Source of the DNA: Gavia stellata
Lineage: Eukaryota; Chordata; Aves; Gaviiformes; Gaviidae
Reading direction: 5' to 3'
DNA: 64,000 nt
Assembly: GCF_030936135.1 (NCBI RefSeq)
Contig: NC_082637.1
Span: forward strand, 3,100,001-3,164,000
Under the pieces are notes generated by a model that saw only the letters and a list, made by a program, of their open reading frames with translations, searched no databases and had not been told where the DNA came from. This document shows positions 1 to 11,504 of the stretch, piece after piece (position 1 is the first letter of the stretch; each line of letters begins with the position of its first letter). Made by a program: the position numbers and the translations under genes.

Positions 1-2155
1 CTTGGAAACTCCTGGGTTACAAATCCGAAGATATTCGCAAAAACCACCTGATGTAGGGTGGAGAAGGGAAATGGGAGACAGCCGGCCACCACGAGCTTTG
101 CAGTTCTGAGACATTCTCAACAAGGACTAGGTGAGAAGGCAAAGCCCCTCTCTGTTCTCCAGTCAATGGATGACTCTTGCAACATCTAGAGTCAAACCCC
201 AACCCAGAAACTGTAGTTCACACTTCTTGTTAGCAAAGAAGCAGGACCCAGCTGGGTCTTCTGAACAGTCAAAGCTCCTGAATGACCTGTAATCAGCTCA
301 AATGCACCCTGAGCCTGTGTGGGTGTGGAGGGAGACAGGAATCAGCTGGGGAAATCCAAGTCTGGCTTCATTGCTCACAGGTAGAGCACACCCTGCTAGG
401 GACCAGCGCTGGGATCACTCTCCTGGGCTTCTCCTCCTTGAACAATCCTGTTTCTGTCAACAGATTAACTTCTGCTCTCTCAAATCCACCGGTCCTGCTA
501 AAACCACTTGGGCAATAACTTATCTTTATCCTCCTCCCTGCTGCTGGGCAAGTGAAGCAAGGCTGGGGATGCACCCACCTCTGATAAAAAGCGAATGGGA
601 AACCTGGGCAAACAGGATTTTCACTGCCGCAACACGTTAAGGTAGCCTTTTGGTGACGAAGTCCCCAGGACTGCTGGTGGATGCCAAACCCCCTCTGAAA
701 GCAGGTCTGTTTAGTGACAACGAAGCTGAAGGAGAAGGTGAGCAGATATGAGGTGCTAATGGCTGGATTCGGCAGCGCAGCTTTGCTATTAAAGAAGGGG
801 GGGTTGAAGAAAAGCAACCTGGGAGGGTGTGCGGATCACATTATACAGAGGTATCAGAGCATGAAACTTCCACTTGATTTTAAGATTCCAGTTTCTTCCC
901 TTGGACCAGCAAGTGAACCCCAGCGTTTCATCTCTCCCCTTCCAGCAGCATCAGCACATCCACCCAGCCAAGTCCCCTCACAAGACATTACGAAGATCAT
1001 CAGAGTCTCCTCCCAGCCTTCCTCTCCCTCTTTTAGGGTCCATGAGTTAAACCAGCATCCCCAGCCTTCACCTAGAACAGGCCAACACCCACTAACCAAA
1101 GTAACCACACACTTGGACCTAATTAGTAGGTGCTAAAAAGCAAAATTGGAGGTGGGCAGATCTCCTACAGCTTGAAGCACCACCCTTGGTAACTGTGTAG
1201 TTAAAACAGCTTAAATCAATGCCTTGTTTGTGGGGGTTATGCACACCTACAGCCCCCCCAGTCTCATCCCTGTAGCGGAATGACCTGCAGATACAATGCT
1301 GAGCCTGGTGGGTAGGAGAGAGGTTGCTTTTTCACCTGATTTAGGAAACCTCTATTTGTCATTCTGGAAAATCTGTGTTTCTTCACTCCTGCACAACGAT
1401 AACAATCAGAGATCTAAAAGAGGATTCATTGCCTTTTTAAGACATTTCTAAGCAATAACCTTTGTCAAAGCACCATAACCGCACCAGCTGCTGAATATGC
1501 AGGTGGTGAATTATTTTCCATAATCATTTCCAAGCTGGACAAGATTTGCAGCATGCAATTGTCTGAGCACGAATTACTCCTTAGAGAAAAGAACTCTAAC
1601 ACTTCTTGCAAATCTTCTGTTTTGATAATGATCTGGAGCCTTGTACTCGGTAGAGCCCCAACTGTTAGAAATGTTCTGAAACAGCATAAAAGAGTCAGTT
1701 CCTCCTTCCCCACCCTCCTAAAACCTGAATTCCAGGTTCTGCAGTAGGAATGCAATTACCACATGTAATGGTGGTGGCGGCGTCTAAATGCCACAGGCTT
1801 TGGGGCTGCGTTGCTCTTCGTACAGTAAAAAACCCAAAGGGCTGGTCTGGGGTCACCCCAAATTCAGAGGCTATAGACATGCAGAAGGATAATTACGGAT
1901 CGCTTGTGACTCCAGATGACCTAATAACTTCAATCACAATTAGAGGGCTCCCTTACAGCAGAAGAATAAGTACCAGAGACACTTCTAGGAGGACATAACC
2001 CTGTGTTTGGTTTATAAAAAAGCCAAGCAATGATGCTAAGCTGGGGTACACCTGAGCTGAAGCTCAGGGGATTTCCACACACACACAGTGGGATGCTCTA
2101 ATGTTTCTCTGCGGGTATTTAAAAAAAATCACCACAAAACAAACATACACAGTGA

Positions 2156-2172
2156 CATCACGTTACGTGATG
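2156..2172. repeat. 17-bp near-perfect palindrome with two ACGT cores
   Basis: The bases CATCACGT-T-ACGTGATG form an 8-bp inverted repeat around a single T. Each arm holds an ACGT core (TCACGT / ACGTGA) of the kind bound by bZIP or bHLH-zip factors. It lies in the putative tetraspanin intron 1, about 1.4 kb inside the gene. Function is inferred only. Confidence 0.4.
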
Positions 2173-2972
2173 CGCAGCAGTAAACACGGCCTCCTGCGCT
2201 GTTCGGGCTAGTGAGAGTTACCTGGAACACACGCAGCAGTAAGTTGTGCTGAGCCCCCGTAAAGGAGGCACGGGACCGGAGCGGGGTGAGCTCCTTGCTA
2301 CAACCAGCAGCAAGTCCCTTATTTACAAAACAGGGCAAAACACCCCGCGAGACCTCAGGGTTTAATTCAAGCAGGTTTTTTTTTTTTTTTAAATTTGTTT
2401 TTTCCACATAGCTTCTCTCTTTGGGAAACTGCTGGTTCTTCTTTTTAATTCTTCTTTGCTTCAGAAAAGTCCTCTGCCTTCCCCATTACCCAGCCCTGCT
2501 TGGCCAGGCCATGGGGAAAGAAGAGCAGAGCAGGGGGGATGCCGCTGTGCTGAGCCCTAACCCCGGCTGTCACCGCGTATCGAAAGCATCCTGTGCAGAA
2601 CAACTCTCTTGAAAACACTCAAGCACTACAAAGCGGATGCGAACGCCCAAATCACGCTGCCGATACACACGAGGTTTAACTGGGCCCCTTCGAGAGCAGC
2701 ACCCAAGTCCCTGGCTGATGATGGGGCTGGGGGGGTTACGTAAACTTCCCCACGCCGGGGAAAAGCTGCAGACTGGTTCCCAGAATAATCACGGTCTCTT
2801 CTGAGCAGCCACCTACCCCGGGCCCCGCTGTCACGAGGCGGCCGTGCCACGAGCCTCCGATGCCGAGCCCCCCAAACCAAGGGGGGTTAGGCTAAAAAGC
2901 ACGCAACCCACCCTCATTTTTTGTGATTGCTTGTAAATAATTATCGAAGAAGTGATTTGGAAAGGCGTAATT

Positions 2973-3028
2973 CACAGAATCACTAAGGTTGGAAAAGACC
3001 TGTAAGATCATCAAGTCCAACCATTACA
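2973..3028 (-). mobile_element. CR1 LINE 3'-end fragment
   Basis: Starts with CACAGAAT, the reverse complement of the CR1 terminal octamer, followed by the usual tail read in reverse (CTAAGGTTGGAAAAGACC, then ATCATCAAGTCCAACC). Only about 55 bp is clear. It then runs into an A12 tract and degenerate sequence. The element points to the minus strand. Confidence 0.85.
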
Positions 3029-3556
3029 AAAAAAAAAAACCAAACCCAACATAGTTGGAACAAAGTTCTCAGCTGTTTTCCTCCCCAAATACTCCTCACC
3101 CCAAACCGGGGGGCAGCCCCTGCGTGCCACCCTCACCCCACTGCAGCCAGTGACTCCAGTCACAGAATTAGCTTGTGGATTGCTTTAATGACACGCCTTT
3201 AGAAACACTACTACAAAACCTACTCCATTACAAACAACCCGCAAAAAACCCCAAGCACCACCGGTTTTTTTCCCCCCCAAAAACCGAAAAACCCCAATCT
3301 TCTTGTTCTTTAAGAACATATATGCATTTCTATAGGAAACCCTACATAAGAGTCACTCACGCACCGGTAAACTAAACACCCGATTAACTCTGGCAACTCC
3401 GCTCCACCAGCAGACGGTCCTGTCCCACAGCACCGTCTCCCTCCGCCACAGCCCTTCAATCGCACCCAACGCCCGGGACCGCCGCCCCCACCTAAACCCC
3501 GCGGCTCCGGGGGGCCGCAGTCCCCCGCTTCGCCCCCCCGGGTCCCCTGGCGGTAC

Positions 3557-3616
3557 CCAGAAGGCGAGGCTCAGCAGCAGCAGCACGGTCTTAGAGGTGA
3601 TCACGCCGCAGTCCAT
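3557..3616 (-). CDS. Tetraspanin family, first coding exon (TSPAN36/TSPAN3-like), partial gene
   Basis: Twenty codons on the minus strand, starting at ATG 3616-3614, read MDCGVITSKTVLLLLSLAFW. This is the tetraspanin N-terminus: a short cytoplasmic segment with an early Cys (usually palmitoylated in this family), SKT, then the first half of TM1 ending in FW. As I recall the families, it is closest to TSPAN36 of fish and next to TSPAN3. The frame stops being tetraspanin-like exactly after the Trp, where TGG is followed by GTACCG. That is the phase-0 position where tetraspanin genes such as CD9 end their first exon. The donor is weak at positions +4 to +6. The frame is open for about 70 codons upstream of this ATG, but that part is low-complexity Gly/Ala/Pro/Arg translation of GC repeats, so I chose the ATG where family similarity begins. 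Later exons are not seen. Tetraspanins organise integrins and other membrane proteins into microdomains. Orientation is divergent from CFAP53. Confidence 0.62.
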
Positions 3617-3698
3617 CCCGTGGGGCAGAGGGAGCAGCTCTGGGGCGGGGGAGCGGGGACCGGCTTTGGGGCCCGCCTGGGGCCGCCCCCGGGCCCGC

Positions 3699-3746
3699 CC
3701 CGCCGCCCCCGGAGCCGCCCCCGGAGCCGCCCCCGGCGCCGCCCGC
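3699..3746. repeat. 12-bp GC-rich tandem repeat (about 3 copies)
   Basis: GGAGCCGCCCCC occurs twice exactly (3711, 3723) with degenerate copies on both sides. It lies 80-130 bp upstream of the tetraspanin ATG on the minus strand, within its leader or core promoter. It also causes the Gly/Ala/Pro-rich open frames seen on both strands here. Confidence 0.7.
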
Positions 3747-3800
3747 AGCGCAGCCCGCCCGCCCCGGCTCTCCCCACCCCCGGGGAAGGCGGTCGGTGAT

Positions 3801-6800
3801 TCTCGGTGGCCAAGAGGGCAGTTTCCCAAGCAGGGGGTTGGGGAGCACCGGGAACAAATGTCAAAGCCAATTATTGTTGACTTCAGCCTGTTTTTTTATT
3901 TATTTTTTTTTTAAACTTCTGCAACTTTCAAGCTCAGTTAAACTATTTTGTGAAAAGCTCTCACTGCGGCTAAAAGGTTTCCATCAAATCGGCCTTCCAG
4001 AATTGCTAACCCACAGCTGAGCGTCTCCCGTTCATCCAGCACTTCTCAGCCTTTTTTGGTTTGGCACCGTCTCATGCCCATCTTTTCCATCACACCCACC
4101 AGGAATAGCGGGAATACAGCTACAACGCGGGTTTGGACACTCGACAGGATGTCCTAACCACTGAAATGTCAGGCTGAGCAGCCACGGGGAGAGGGAGTTG
4201 GATTTGGTGACTGCAGAGGGCTGAAAACGTGGCTTTATTTCCATCAGCCGAGCCTTGTGCTTTTAAAAACAAGCCAAAGGTGTAGGGCCGGCAACCAGGG
4301 CTTTGTTTTGCAAAGACCTCCGGCAGCCTGAACTGAGCTGCACCCCGCTCTCCGCTCGGATGCAGGACGCAGCGATAACAAGTTTCCCCGCCTTTGCCCC
4401 TTCACGGCAAAAATAAGACGTGAGCTAGTTTCCTTCGGGGGACATGGATTTCAGAGGGGTTGTGCTGAACTAGCGCTCCAGCGGGAAATCCTGGAAAGGG
4501 AGATCACGGAGAGCGTCTGCCCACAGCCCATGAATTTAAGCCAGGCAAAGCTGCTGCTGCTTTGAAAGGCCGCAGCAGGGCCGTGCTGGCTGCCGAAATC
4601 ACGAGATTCCCACGCAGAAAGTGGGGTGAAGCCGATCTCCAAAAGTAAATTCCTTTTAAGGGTAAAGATCAGCACAAAGTCAGGCCTTGATAACTGCTGA
4701 CAGAGCTCCTCCTGCCAGCAAGCCTGTCTTTGCCGTGCTAATTTCTATTACAACAATAAATATTAAAAGAGTGTATAATTGTGGAGTGTTTAATTTAAAA
4801 AAAAATCAGCATTTTCACATTCCCTTGCAATGTGGCAGGCTGAGGTGTTAATAAAGAAAGGAAATTGCCTGGAAACAATTTATCTTCGTAATTTTGTAGG
4901 AATGACTGGTAATCTGGGGGAAATGCTTTGAATAAGAATGAAAGGGCAAATTCCGAAGTTTCATTTGAAATGAAATGTAAAGGAATAAAAAAAAACAAAC
5001 CCAAAGAAACCACTGTGACAACCAAACTCCGTCTTTCTTTAGAATCAAGATATTGTTTCCACTTCTGTCGCTCATTAGTTCTCTATTTTATTTAAAAATA
5101 AAATAAAGTTAGTTTCACAATGAGAATGAAACAGAGTTGTTAATCAAAATGTTACCACCTGTACACTGTTTCTTTCAAAGCAAAATGTTATTAAAATCAA
5201 CCACGGCTGATTTTGTGTTAAACTTGGCCTCAAAATTAACTTGCCGGAACAAGGATGTGCCTGTAGAGACATACCCCAACCGTCGCAGACAGCCCCGGTT
5301 ATGATATTCCACACCATTCTTCACCAAATTAGTCTTAAAATCAAGAGATTCCTGTTGAACATGGATTTTAAAATAGCAGTAAGCTGGAAATTTCACAGTC
5401 AACTTTGAAAAGGAGTGGGGGAAAAAGGAAATTAAAAGTATCTGACACGATAACAGAAAGACAGCCTAAAAGGAGGCTCGGTTTCCAGAGCTGCTGTCTG
5501 CCGTAGGACCTTTTCCCCTGGATGAATTGGGTGGGTTTGTTTGGTTTAAGTCTGAATTTGGTTTAGGAAATATCTTGGGAAAACAACAGGTTTCCCACTG
5601 ATTTATTTATTACATGTTTTGCAACATGTCAGCTCAACGGTTTGCACTGGAAGCCGTAACATTTGGTAAGAAAAGGATCTTTACTTTTTCCCTTACCCAC
5701 CAGGCATCAATGATGTAAAGATAAAAATTCCCTTCTCCACATCAGACCATGTATCTGAAAATACCTCTTTTTAGTTTTCTTCCCGCTAGACTAAACAGCC
5801 CGTCAGCTCCGGTATTTTCCAGAACTGATTCTCTCCCATTAAGCCTCATTTTTCTTGAAGTGCCTAAAACCAGGGAGCATGTTCCCCGAGCGTTTAGCTG
5901 TGCCGAAGAGGATGCCGAACCCCTCCGGCTTCTCCTGCAGCGCCGTGGCGTTGCTGATTCACTTCCAGCTTGTGACCATCTATTGTTCCATATCTATTTC
6001 TACCGAAGGAACTGCTTCCGAGCCAGCTGTTCCCCATCTGCTTCTCCCGATTATTCCTGCCGGGGCGGGTGACCCTGCCCTTGACCTTTCTATGCCACAT
6101 CCGATTTTTCAGCCCTTTTCTCCAAATCCCCAAGGTTGTTTGGAAACTCCATCCCTACCCCCGTCCTAGCCCTCACCACCTCCACGTGCTCTCCAGATGT
6201 AAATTCTCTACTCTCTCCTCCAGGTTATTGCTGAAATTAAAACGCACGAGAGGCGGGTGCAGAAGCCCAGGTGACAGCAAACCGCGGGTGACTGTTCCCG
6301 GGCCGGGGATTGCTCCCGACGGGCAGTGGGGATGAAGCTGCCGTGGGGTGCGGGGAGGTGTTAAAAGCCTTATGGTATGATATTTATTGCTTCTTTCCCC
6401 ACAAGGCCTGTTACCCATCACGGAAGGAAATGAGATTAAAGTGAAACCATTTGTCCTTGACAAATCTACATCGGCTGGTATTCATCTCCGTATTTTCTTC
6501 TAGCTGCTTACAAATGATTTCCCCATTACTTACTCCACGGTCTCTTTGATGTTGTTTTTCAGGAACTGAAGTTAATTGGCTTGTAATTTCCAATCCCTTC
6601 CCGTAGCCCATATTCCCCCTTCCTCAGCCTGCCAGCACCTCGCCTCCCTCCCAAAGCCCCCATCGCAAACAGCTCTGAGGCGGCTGGAAACACTTTTTCA
6701 GCTGTATACGATAAAGCCCATCACACAAAGCTCGTTTGAGACCCATCAATTTATAAAACCTCAGCGTAACCTGGCCTTTCCTCATTCTCCCGTTGACTCT

Positions 6801-9800
6801 AACCCTTTATCCCTGCTTTCTGCTGTGCCAGGTACCGATTGCCCCGGACGTTTTGGTGACCACTGGTTCAACGGGGACAGAAAATCAGCCTTCTGTGGTT
6901 GGCATGTGGGATGACAGAGAAGCACCTTTCACAGTACATGATCTTATTTCTCAGAATGCATTGAATCTCTTGAAAATACTCGTGTATAAATAATGGGAAG
7001 GAAAGTTTACAGTCAGCAGAGATAGCTTTTTAGCTAAAACCACTGAAATAATATTTTATGGAGATCACAAAATGAGCAAAAAGTGAAGTTTGAAAAACTT
7101 GAAACTCAAATACTTTCAGTTCCTCTTTAAATACCCCAGCTGGGTTACACACTCAGTTCTTGTCCCAGCTGTGAAAAAATGTGTTTCCCAGCAACAAATA
7201 TTCACATTTTCTCATTTTTACAGTAGGGAAATTGTTTCTGCACGGACTTTAAGTAGGAAGGCAGGGACTCCACATGGCTCTCCATCCCACGCCGGCAGAG
7301 AGCCCGCCACGGCAGCTGTGTTCCCCAGAGAGCTTACGTGCGAGGGTTTGCAGTTCAGACCTTGCCGTAGCGCTAGACATCAGAGAATTTTGATTTCTAC
7401 CATACTTCAGTGCTCTGCGGAGCAGGTGCTATAAATAACGCTGCACCGACCCCGAAGCTGTGACTGCAGCCATTTCAAGCCTCACGCTCTGCTCTGCTCC
7501 ATCGACCCTGATTTGCTGGGGGGGAATTTTGACCACACCACGGGTCTCACCCCACTTGCTGACCTTGGTGACCGAGGACAGCCAGGTAGGACGTAGACAA
7601 AGAAACCCTGAAAGATGCCTGGTTAGCTCTTCTGTGATGTTTCGTTGTAGTTACAAGATACAGCTAAAGCAACTCAAAGATGTTTTGGTCTCTGGATCCC
7701 AGTGGCAGCAGTGAAAGGTTGGCACCTAAAAGAGGATGAGGCTCCGGGGCTGTGTCCAGCACGGGACTTAAACCAGTAGCTCTAGAGGGACAGGAATACT
7801 GGCAGCACTGGGTACTGGCAAGCCTGGGCAGGAGGATAGAGTCTTCCCAGTGAAACCTGGAGCATGCAGGGAGGAGAAGGAGAAGTTTGCTGAGGAGAGC
7901 ACTGGCGGGTCACCTCTTGGGGCAGGGAGGTAGGGAAGGACCGTGGGCAGCTTTTCAGAAATAAGTGCAGTTTTAATGGCTGGATCCACCCAACTGTGTG
8001 AATCTGCTGGCGGGGCAGCCCTAAGATACACTGTCGGGTGTTCATGATGATCTTCTCGTATTGGGATTATTCACCCCTCCTTCACACTGTGTTCCCTTTT
8101 TGTGGTTATTCTTTGCTCTTTCAAGGTTGAGAGAAAGAAAGGAGAATAACCTCTTCACTACTCGCCTGTGGGTGTGGAGAGAGGAGAGCAGCTGATCTTC
8201 TCTCCCACTCCCTTCCGCTGTGCGGGTTGGGGGTAAAAAGGAGCATTTGTCTGATGGCGCCTGGCTCAGACGTGGTCAGGGAAGGACTCTGATCTTTGCA
8301 CTTCTACATTTAAACCACAGCACCCAAGCATGACCTGTGCATGCAGCTGACACCACTAGCCAAGGCCAGAAGTAGACCTGTCCCATCAGCTGCCCCCTTT
8401 CTTCACTCAGAAAGTTCACAGATCTCTTTTCTGCTCCTAGTATTTGGAAGCTGACCAGCGACTCCAGGGCTCCAACTCAAAATTTCTCAGCTCCCACATG
8501 AAGCTCAGAGTTAATTAAACATTAAGAATTACTCATCTCCAAATGATGCACCAACACTAGAAGCTTGCATCTTGCTGCCGTGCAATTCCACGGGTGCAAC
8601 AGAAACACGTGCTTTATTACAGATATCCCCAAAGAATGCCGATAGTCAACACTGCTTACAGCTGCACGGTGAAAAATCTGCAGGACTCTTAGGCTGCCCA
8701 ACTTAGTACCAGCATAAATTCAAATTAATCACCAAGGTGAGAGATGAGAGCCAAGATGTGAGGCTGCTTTCGCGGGGGAAACCGCACGTTCCTGCCGCAG
8801 CTGGAGCTCTGCACCAGGATGCGCGGTGCCGGCTGGCAGGTACTGGCTGTGACATACAGCTGAAGGAAAGGCTTTAACTTAAGGCATTTTTAACGTACGT
8901 TAGTGTAAGTTCTGAGCTCTGCTACTCATGTGAAGCATGTCAATGGAGGCATGTTTGCGTGACTCTCCTATCCCTATTCCTGACTCAGCCAGTCATGTGG
9001 ATCTGAGCAAACAGCAAATCCTTCAAAAAAAAAAACCGAATAAAAGTACCCAAAAGACATAAAAAACAGGAGTCATGATTTCCCTAAGCAAGTATGTTGA
9101 AGATTGCCTGAAGGCGCTGGCAGGAAGGATTAGAAGGGAGCATGACCGAAGGAACCTGAGACAGTCTGGAGTGTGACCCGTGAGGAAACCCCAGGGGGGA
9201 ATTCAGAACCAGAGAGGAACTGGCAACTTCTCAGAGCCCCAGCCTGCAAAGCCCAGGGCATCTGCGGCAGGGGGAAGGACTTTTGATGCTGTAGAAGGAA
9301 GGGACGTGGCATGCCCAAGTGCTGGTGCATGCAGCCACCGCAATCCCACAGAAAAAGAATAGGCAGCCTCTGTAAGAACAGTGTTGTCTTTTATGAGGGG
9401 TCAGGATGACTGTGGTTCCCTTAAAATTAATTTCATTTTTATCATAGGGGAAGAAGTAAAAGGTTTCTTTTGTACAAAGAAAAGGGGGAATTGCTTATCG
9501 GTTGATATCAATCAACTTCTTACACTTCCTCAAAAAGCAGAAAGGCCTTACTGTCCTTGCTGGATTTTCCCACCACAGATTTTGCTCTTGAAAACCGGCT
9601 CTGGTTTGCCGAGTTGCTCTAACTCATCGTGTGGTGCTGTCCTAACCCCCACTCATTGCCAGCCCTTCTCTCACGCCGACATTAGCGTTCTCGCAGCTGA
9701 GCCAAGGCAGATCAAGCCGAGGAGGCATGTCATCCTGTTATTAGGGTTTAGCTACATGAGGTGTATCTTTGTGCTGATCTGTCTGAACGGGGCGAGAAAG

Positions 9801-11130
9801 GCAAGGTGACTCCATCCCTTTCTGTGGCTGGCTGCATGCCGCTTAAAGCTCTTTGAAACCTCAGCCCGCATCTAAAGCTCTGAGTTCTGTGCAGTTGTTG
9901 ACACCTGAGTGTCAAATGGTGGTTTTTCCTGGAAAGTTCCTTGGCTGTTCCTTAGAGAGAGGTTTCAGGAAGGAGAATCCAAGCCAGCAAACCCAGCACA
10001 GACCATATGCTATATATATCCTATATATATTTTCGCCAGTAAGGAAACCCTGGAGAACAGCGCAGCGCCCAGGATCCCCTTTGGCACGTAAGTTAAGGAG
10101 AATCTGTATTTTCATCTAATGTTAACGTAAAATAAGCTCAAAGCCACAAGTCAAGCTTTTTCAGGAGGAAATCTTTTCAAAGCTCGTGGAGTGACTTCAC
10201 AAAAAACATTAATAGGGGGATTGGAGGAGCCACACCCCCCCTATTTTTATTTCAAACAGATGGAAGTGCTGCACATTTGTATACTGTCTATATTTATTAC
10301 ATACAAAATTCATCTCTGTTTTTGTGTAAAGACTAAGGCAACATTTCCCATTAAACACCCCATAAAATATTAGGCAAAACTATACTATACCAAGAAATTC
10401 AGCCCCCCCAATGCTTAAAGACGAGTGTTTTCAGGGTGAAAAGCCACAGTTCCCAGCAGTGAAGTTGTTCCCTCTCCCAAACATCTCAAAGACTAAGTCA
10501 CAACAGGATGATAGCATAAGTCTCTACTGAAATAAACTCAAGAGATTCCAGTTCAAGCACTGCTGTGGTGGCATAACACATACTCCCATGTGTAAATGCT
10601 GTGTATCATACAGCTTTGTTTGATCGTGCAAGGATCCCACCACTGATACCTGAAGTAATTGCACGGCAAAGTGCAACGGAATGAGAACAAGCTTTACAGT
10701 CAGCTTTAAACATTGACCTTTCTTCCTTCAGATCATTTTTTCAATTTGTTATCAGCCAAGTCCTGATTATCTGCAAGAAAACAAAGTTCTTGGCAGTATG
10801 TGTGTTCCTGGGCTTCAAGAACAGCTTTTTCCTGTGACTTCTTTGCGGGCGATGAACTTGAAGCAATCGCTGATCCACAGCCAATGTTTGATTTCCCATT
10901 TTCCTCCACCCTGGGCAGCTCTGGAGCCTGTCCGTCGGCAGGACACAGGAGGCCTCTACCAGGGCTCCTGCCCATCCCGACCAGGGAGCTGATGCGGTGG
11001 GGTTCACACAGCGACCATCATCCCGTGGGCACGGGGAACCCATTCTCGCCATTTACACTAGGATAAGCTTTTATGCGCTTACTAACACCAAACTTTTTCA
11101 CCCTCGTACCCATCTGCGCCAGCCTCTGCT
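3801..11130. other. Intergenic region between the tetraspanin and CFAP53
   Basis: About 7.3 kb between two divergently transcribed genes. I find no exon set that joins in frame and no protein-family similarity. The only clear content is a LINE reverse-transcriptase relic at about 6355-6600, short TA runs near 10010-10030, and AT-rich patches (4740-4800, 5085-5110). In mammals MBD1 sits directly upstream of CFAP53 on the same strand. No MBD or CXXC zinc-finger coding is visible here. Confidence 0.55.
6355..6600 (-). mobile_element. Decayed LINE reverse-transcriptase fragment (CR1/L2/L3-like)
   Basis: Read on the minus strand, two frames give pieces that line up with the finger/palm part of a non-LTR reverse transcriptase. 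One is SRCRFVKDKWFHFNLISF (near 6430-6485), resembling the CR1-like block GF-K-S-TNLISF. After a stop and frame change, a KAFNT-like piece follows where KAFDTV would be. Stops and frameshifts show it is long dead. It is older and more divergent than the CR1 tails elsewhere in the window. Confidence 0.5.
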
Positions 11131-11417
11131 CCCGCTAGATGTCACCAGCACCTCGCAGCGAGGTAACGTGGCACTACCGCGGGGCACCGGGAGCGGGGCT
11201 CTGGGGGGCCCCGCCTGATGCGCGCCAGGGGCGGGGCCCTCAGTGCTCCGTCACTCTCGGAGGACCTGCGGCCCCACAGCTCAGCGCCCACACGGCTGCC
11301 CCGCCGTAGCTGCGGGCCGGGGGCGGTGGCACAGCGTGCGCGGGGCCGGTACCGGGGCCGGGGCCGGCTCACGGGGCCATACCAGCCCCACCTGCCACCT
11401 CAGCCGCCGCGACAGGC

Positions 11418-11429
11418 TGCGCATGCGCA
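11418..11429. promoter_or_regulatory. NRF1 binding site (perfect palindrome)
   Basis: TGCGCATGCGCA matches the NRF1 consensus YGCGCAYGCGCR at every position and is its own reverse complement. It lies 147 bp upstream of the CFAP53 ATG in the CpG island. A second partial match (TGCGCTTGCGC) begins at about 11461. Occupancy is inferred from the motif. Confidence 0.7.
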
Positions 11430-11504
11430 GCACCCCGTGACCGCCCCCGCTCTTCCCTTCTGCGCTTGCGCTGGACGGGGTGTCACGCGCACGTCCCCAG
11501 CGTC

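Larger units (their letters stand above)
1..3556 (-). other. Probable intron 1 of the tetraspanin gene (minus strand)
   Basis: Sequence leftward of the tetraspanin first coding exon. I looked on the minus strand for the second exon expected in this family (rest of TM1, small extracellular loop, TM2 with a GCC motif) and found none, so the remaining exons probably lie outside the window. The stretch contains a CR1 tail at 2973, a near-perfect 17-bp palindrome at 2156 and a homopolymer T run near 2376. Nothing else is recognisable. That it is intron is inferred from the exon on its right. Confidence 0.5.
3420..3800 (-). promoter_or_regulatory. CpG island / putative promoter of the tetraspanin gene
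   Basis: Very GC-rich and CpG-dense block that covers the tetraspanin start codon at 3616 and extends about 180 bp upstream of it on the minus strand. It holds a 12-bp GC tandem repeat and several GC boxes. No TATA box is seen. CpG-island promoters of this type usually start transcription at several sites. Confidence 0.6.

Noticed and set aside
3617-3829. In-frame N-terminal extension of the tetraspanin exon on the minus strand
   Set aside because: The extra 71 codons are APGAAPGAA-type repeats from the 12-bp GC tandem repeat. Tetraspanins begin a few residues before TM1, so the ATG at 3616 was chosen.
4036-4100. TTCTCAGCCTTTTTTGGTTT resembling a hAT terminal repeat
   Set aside because: Only one end is seen. 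No matching inverted end or target duplication was found nearby.
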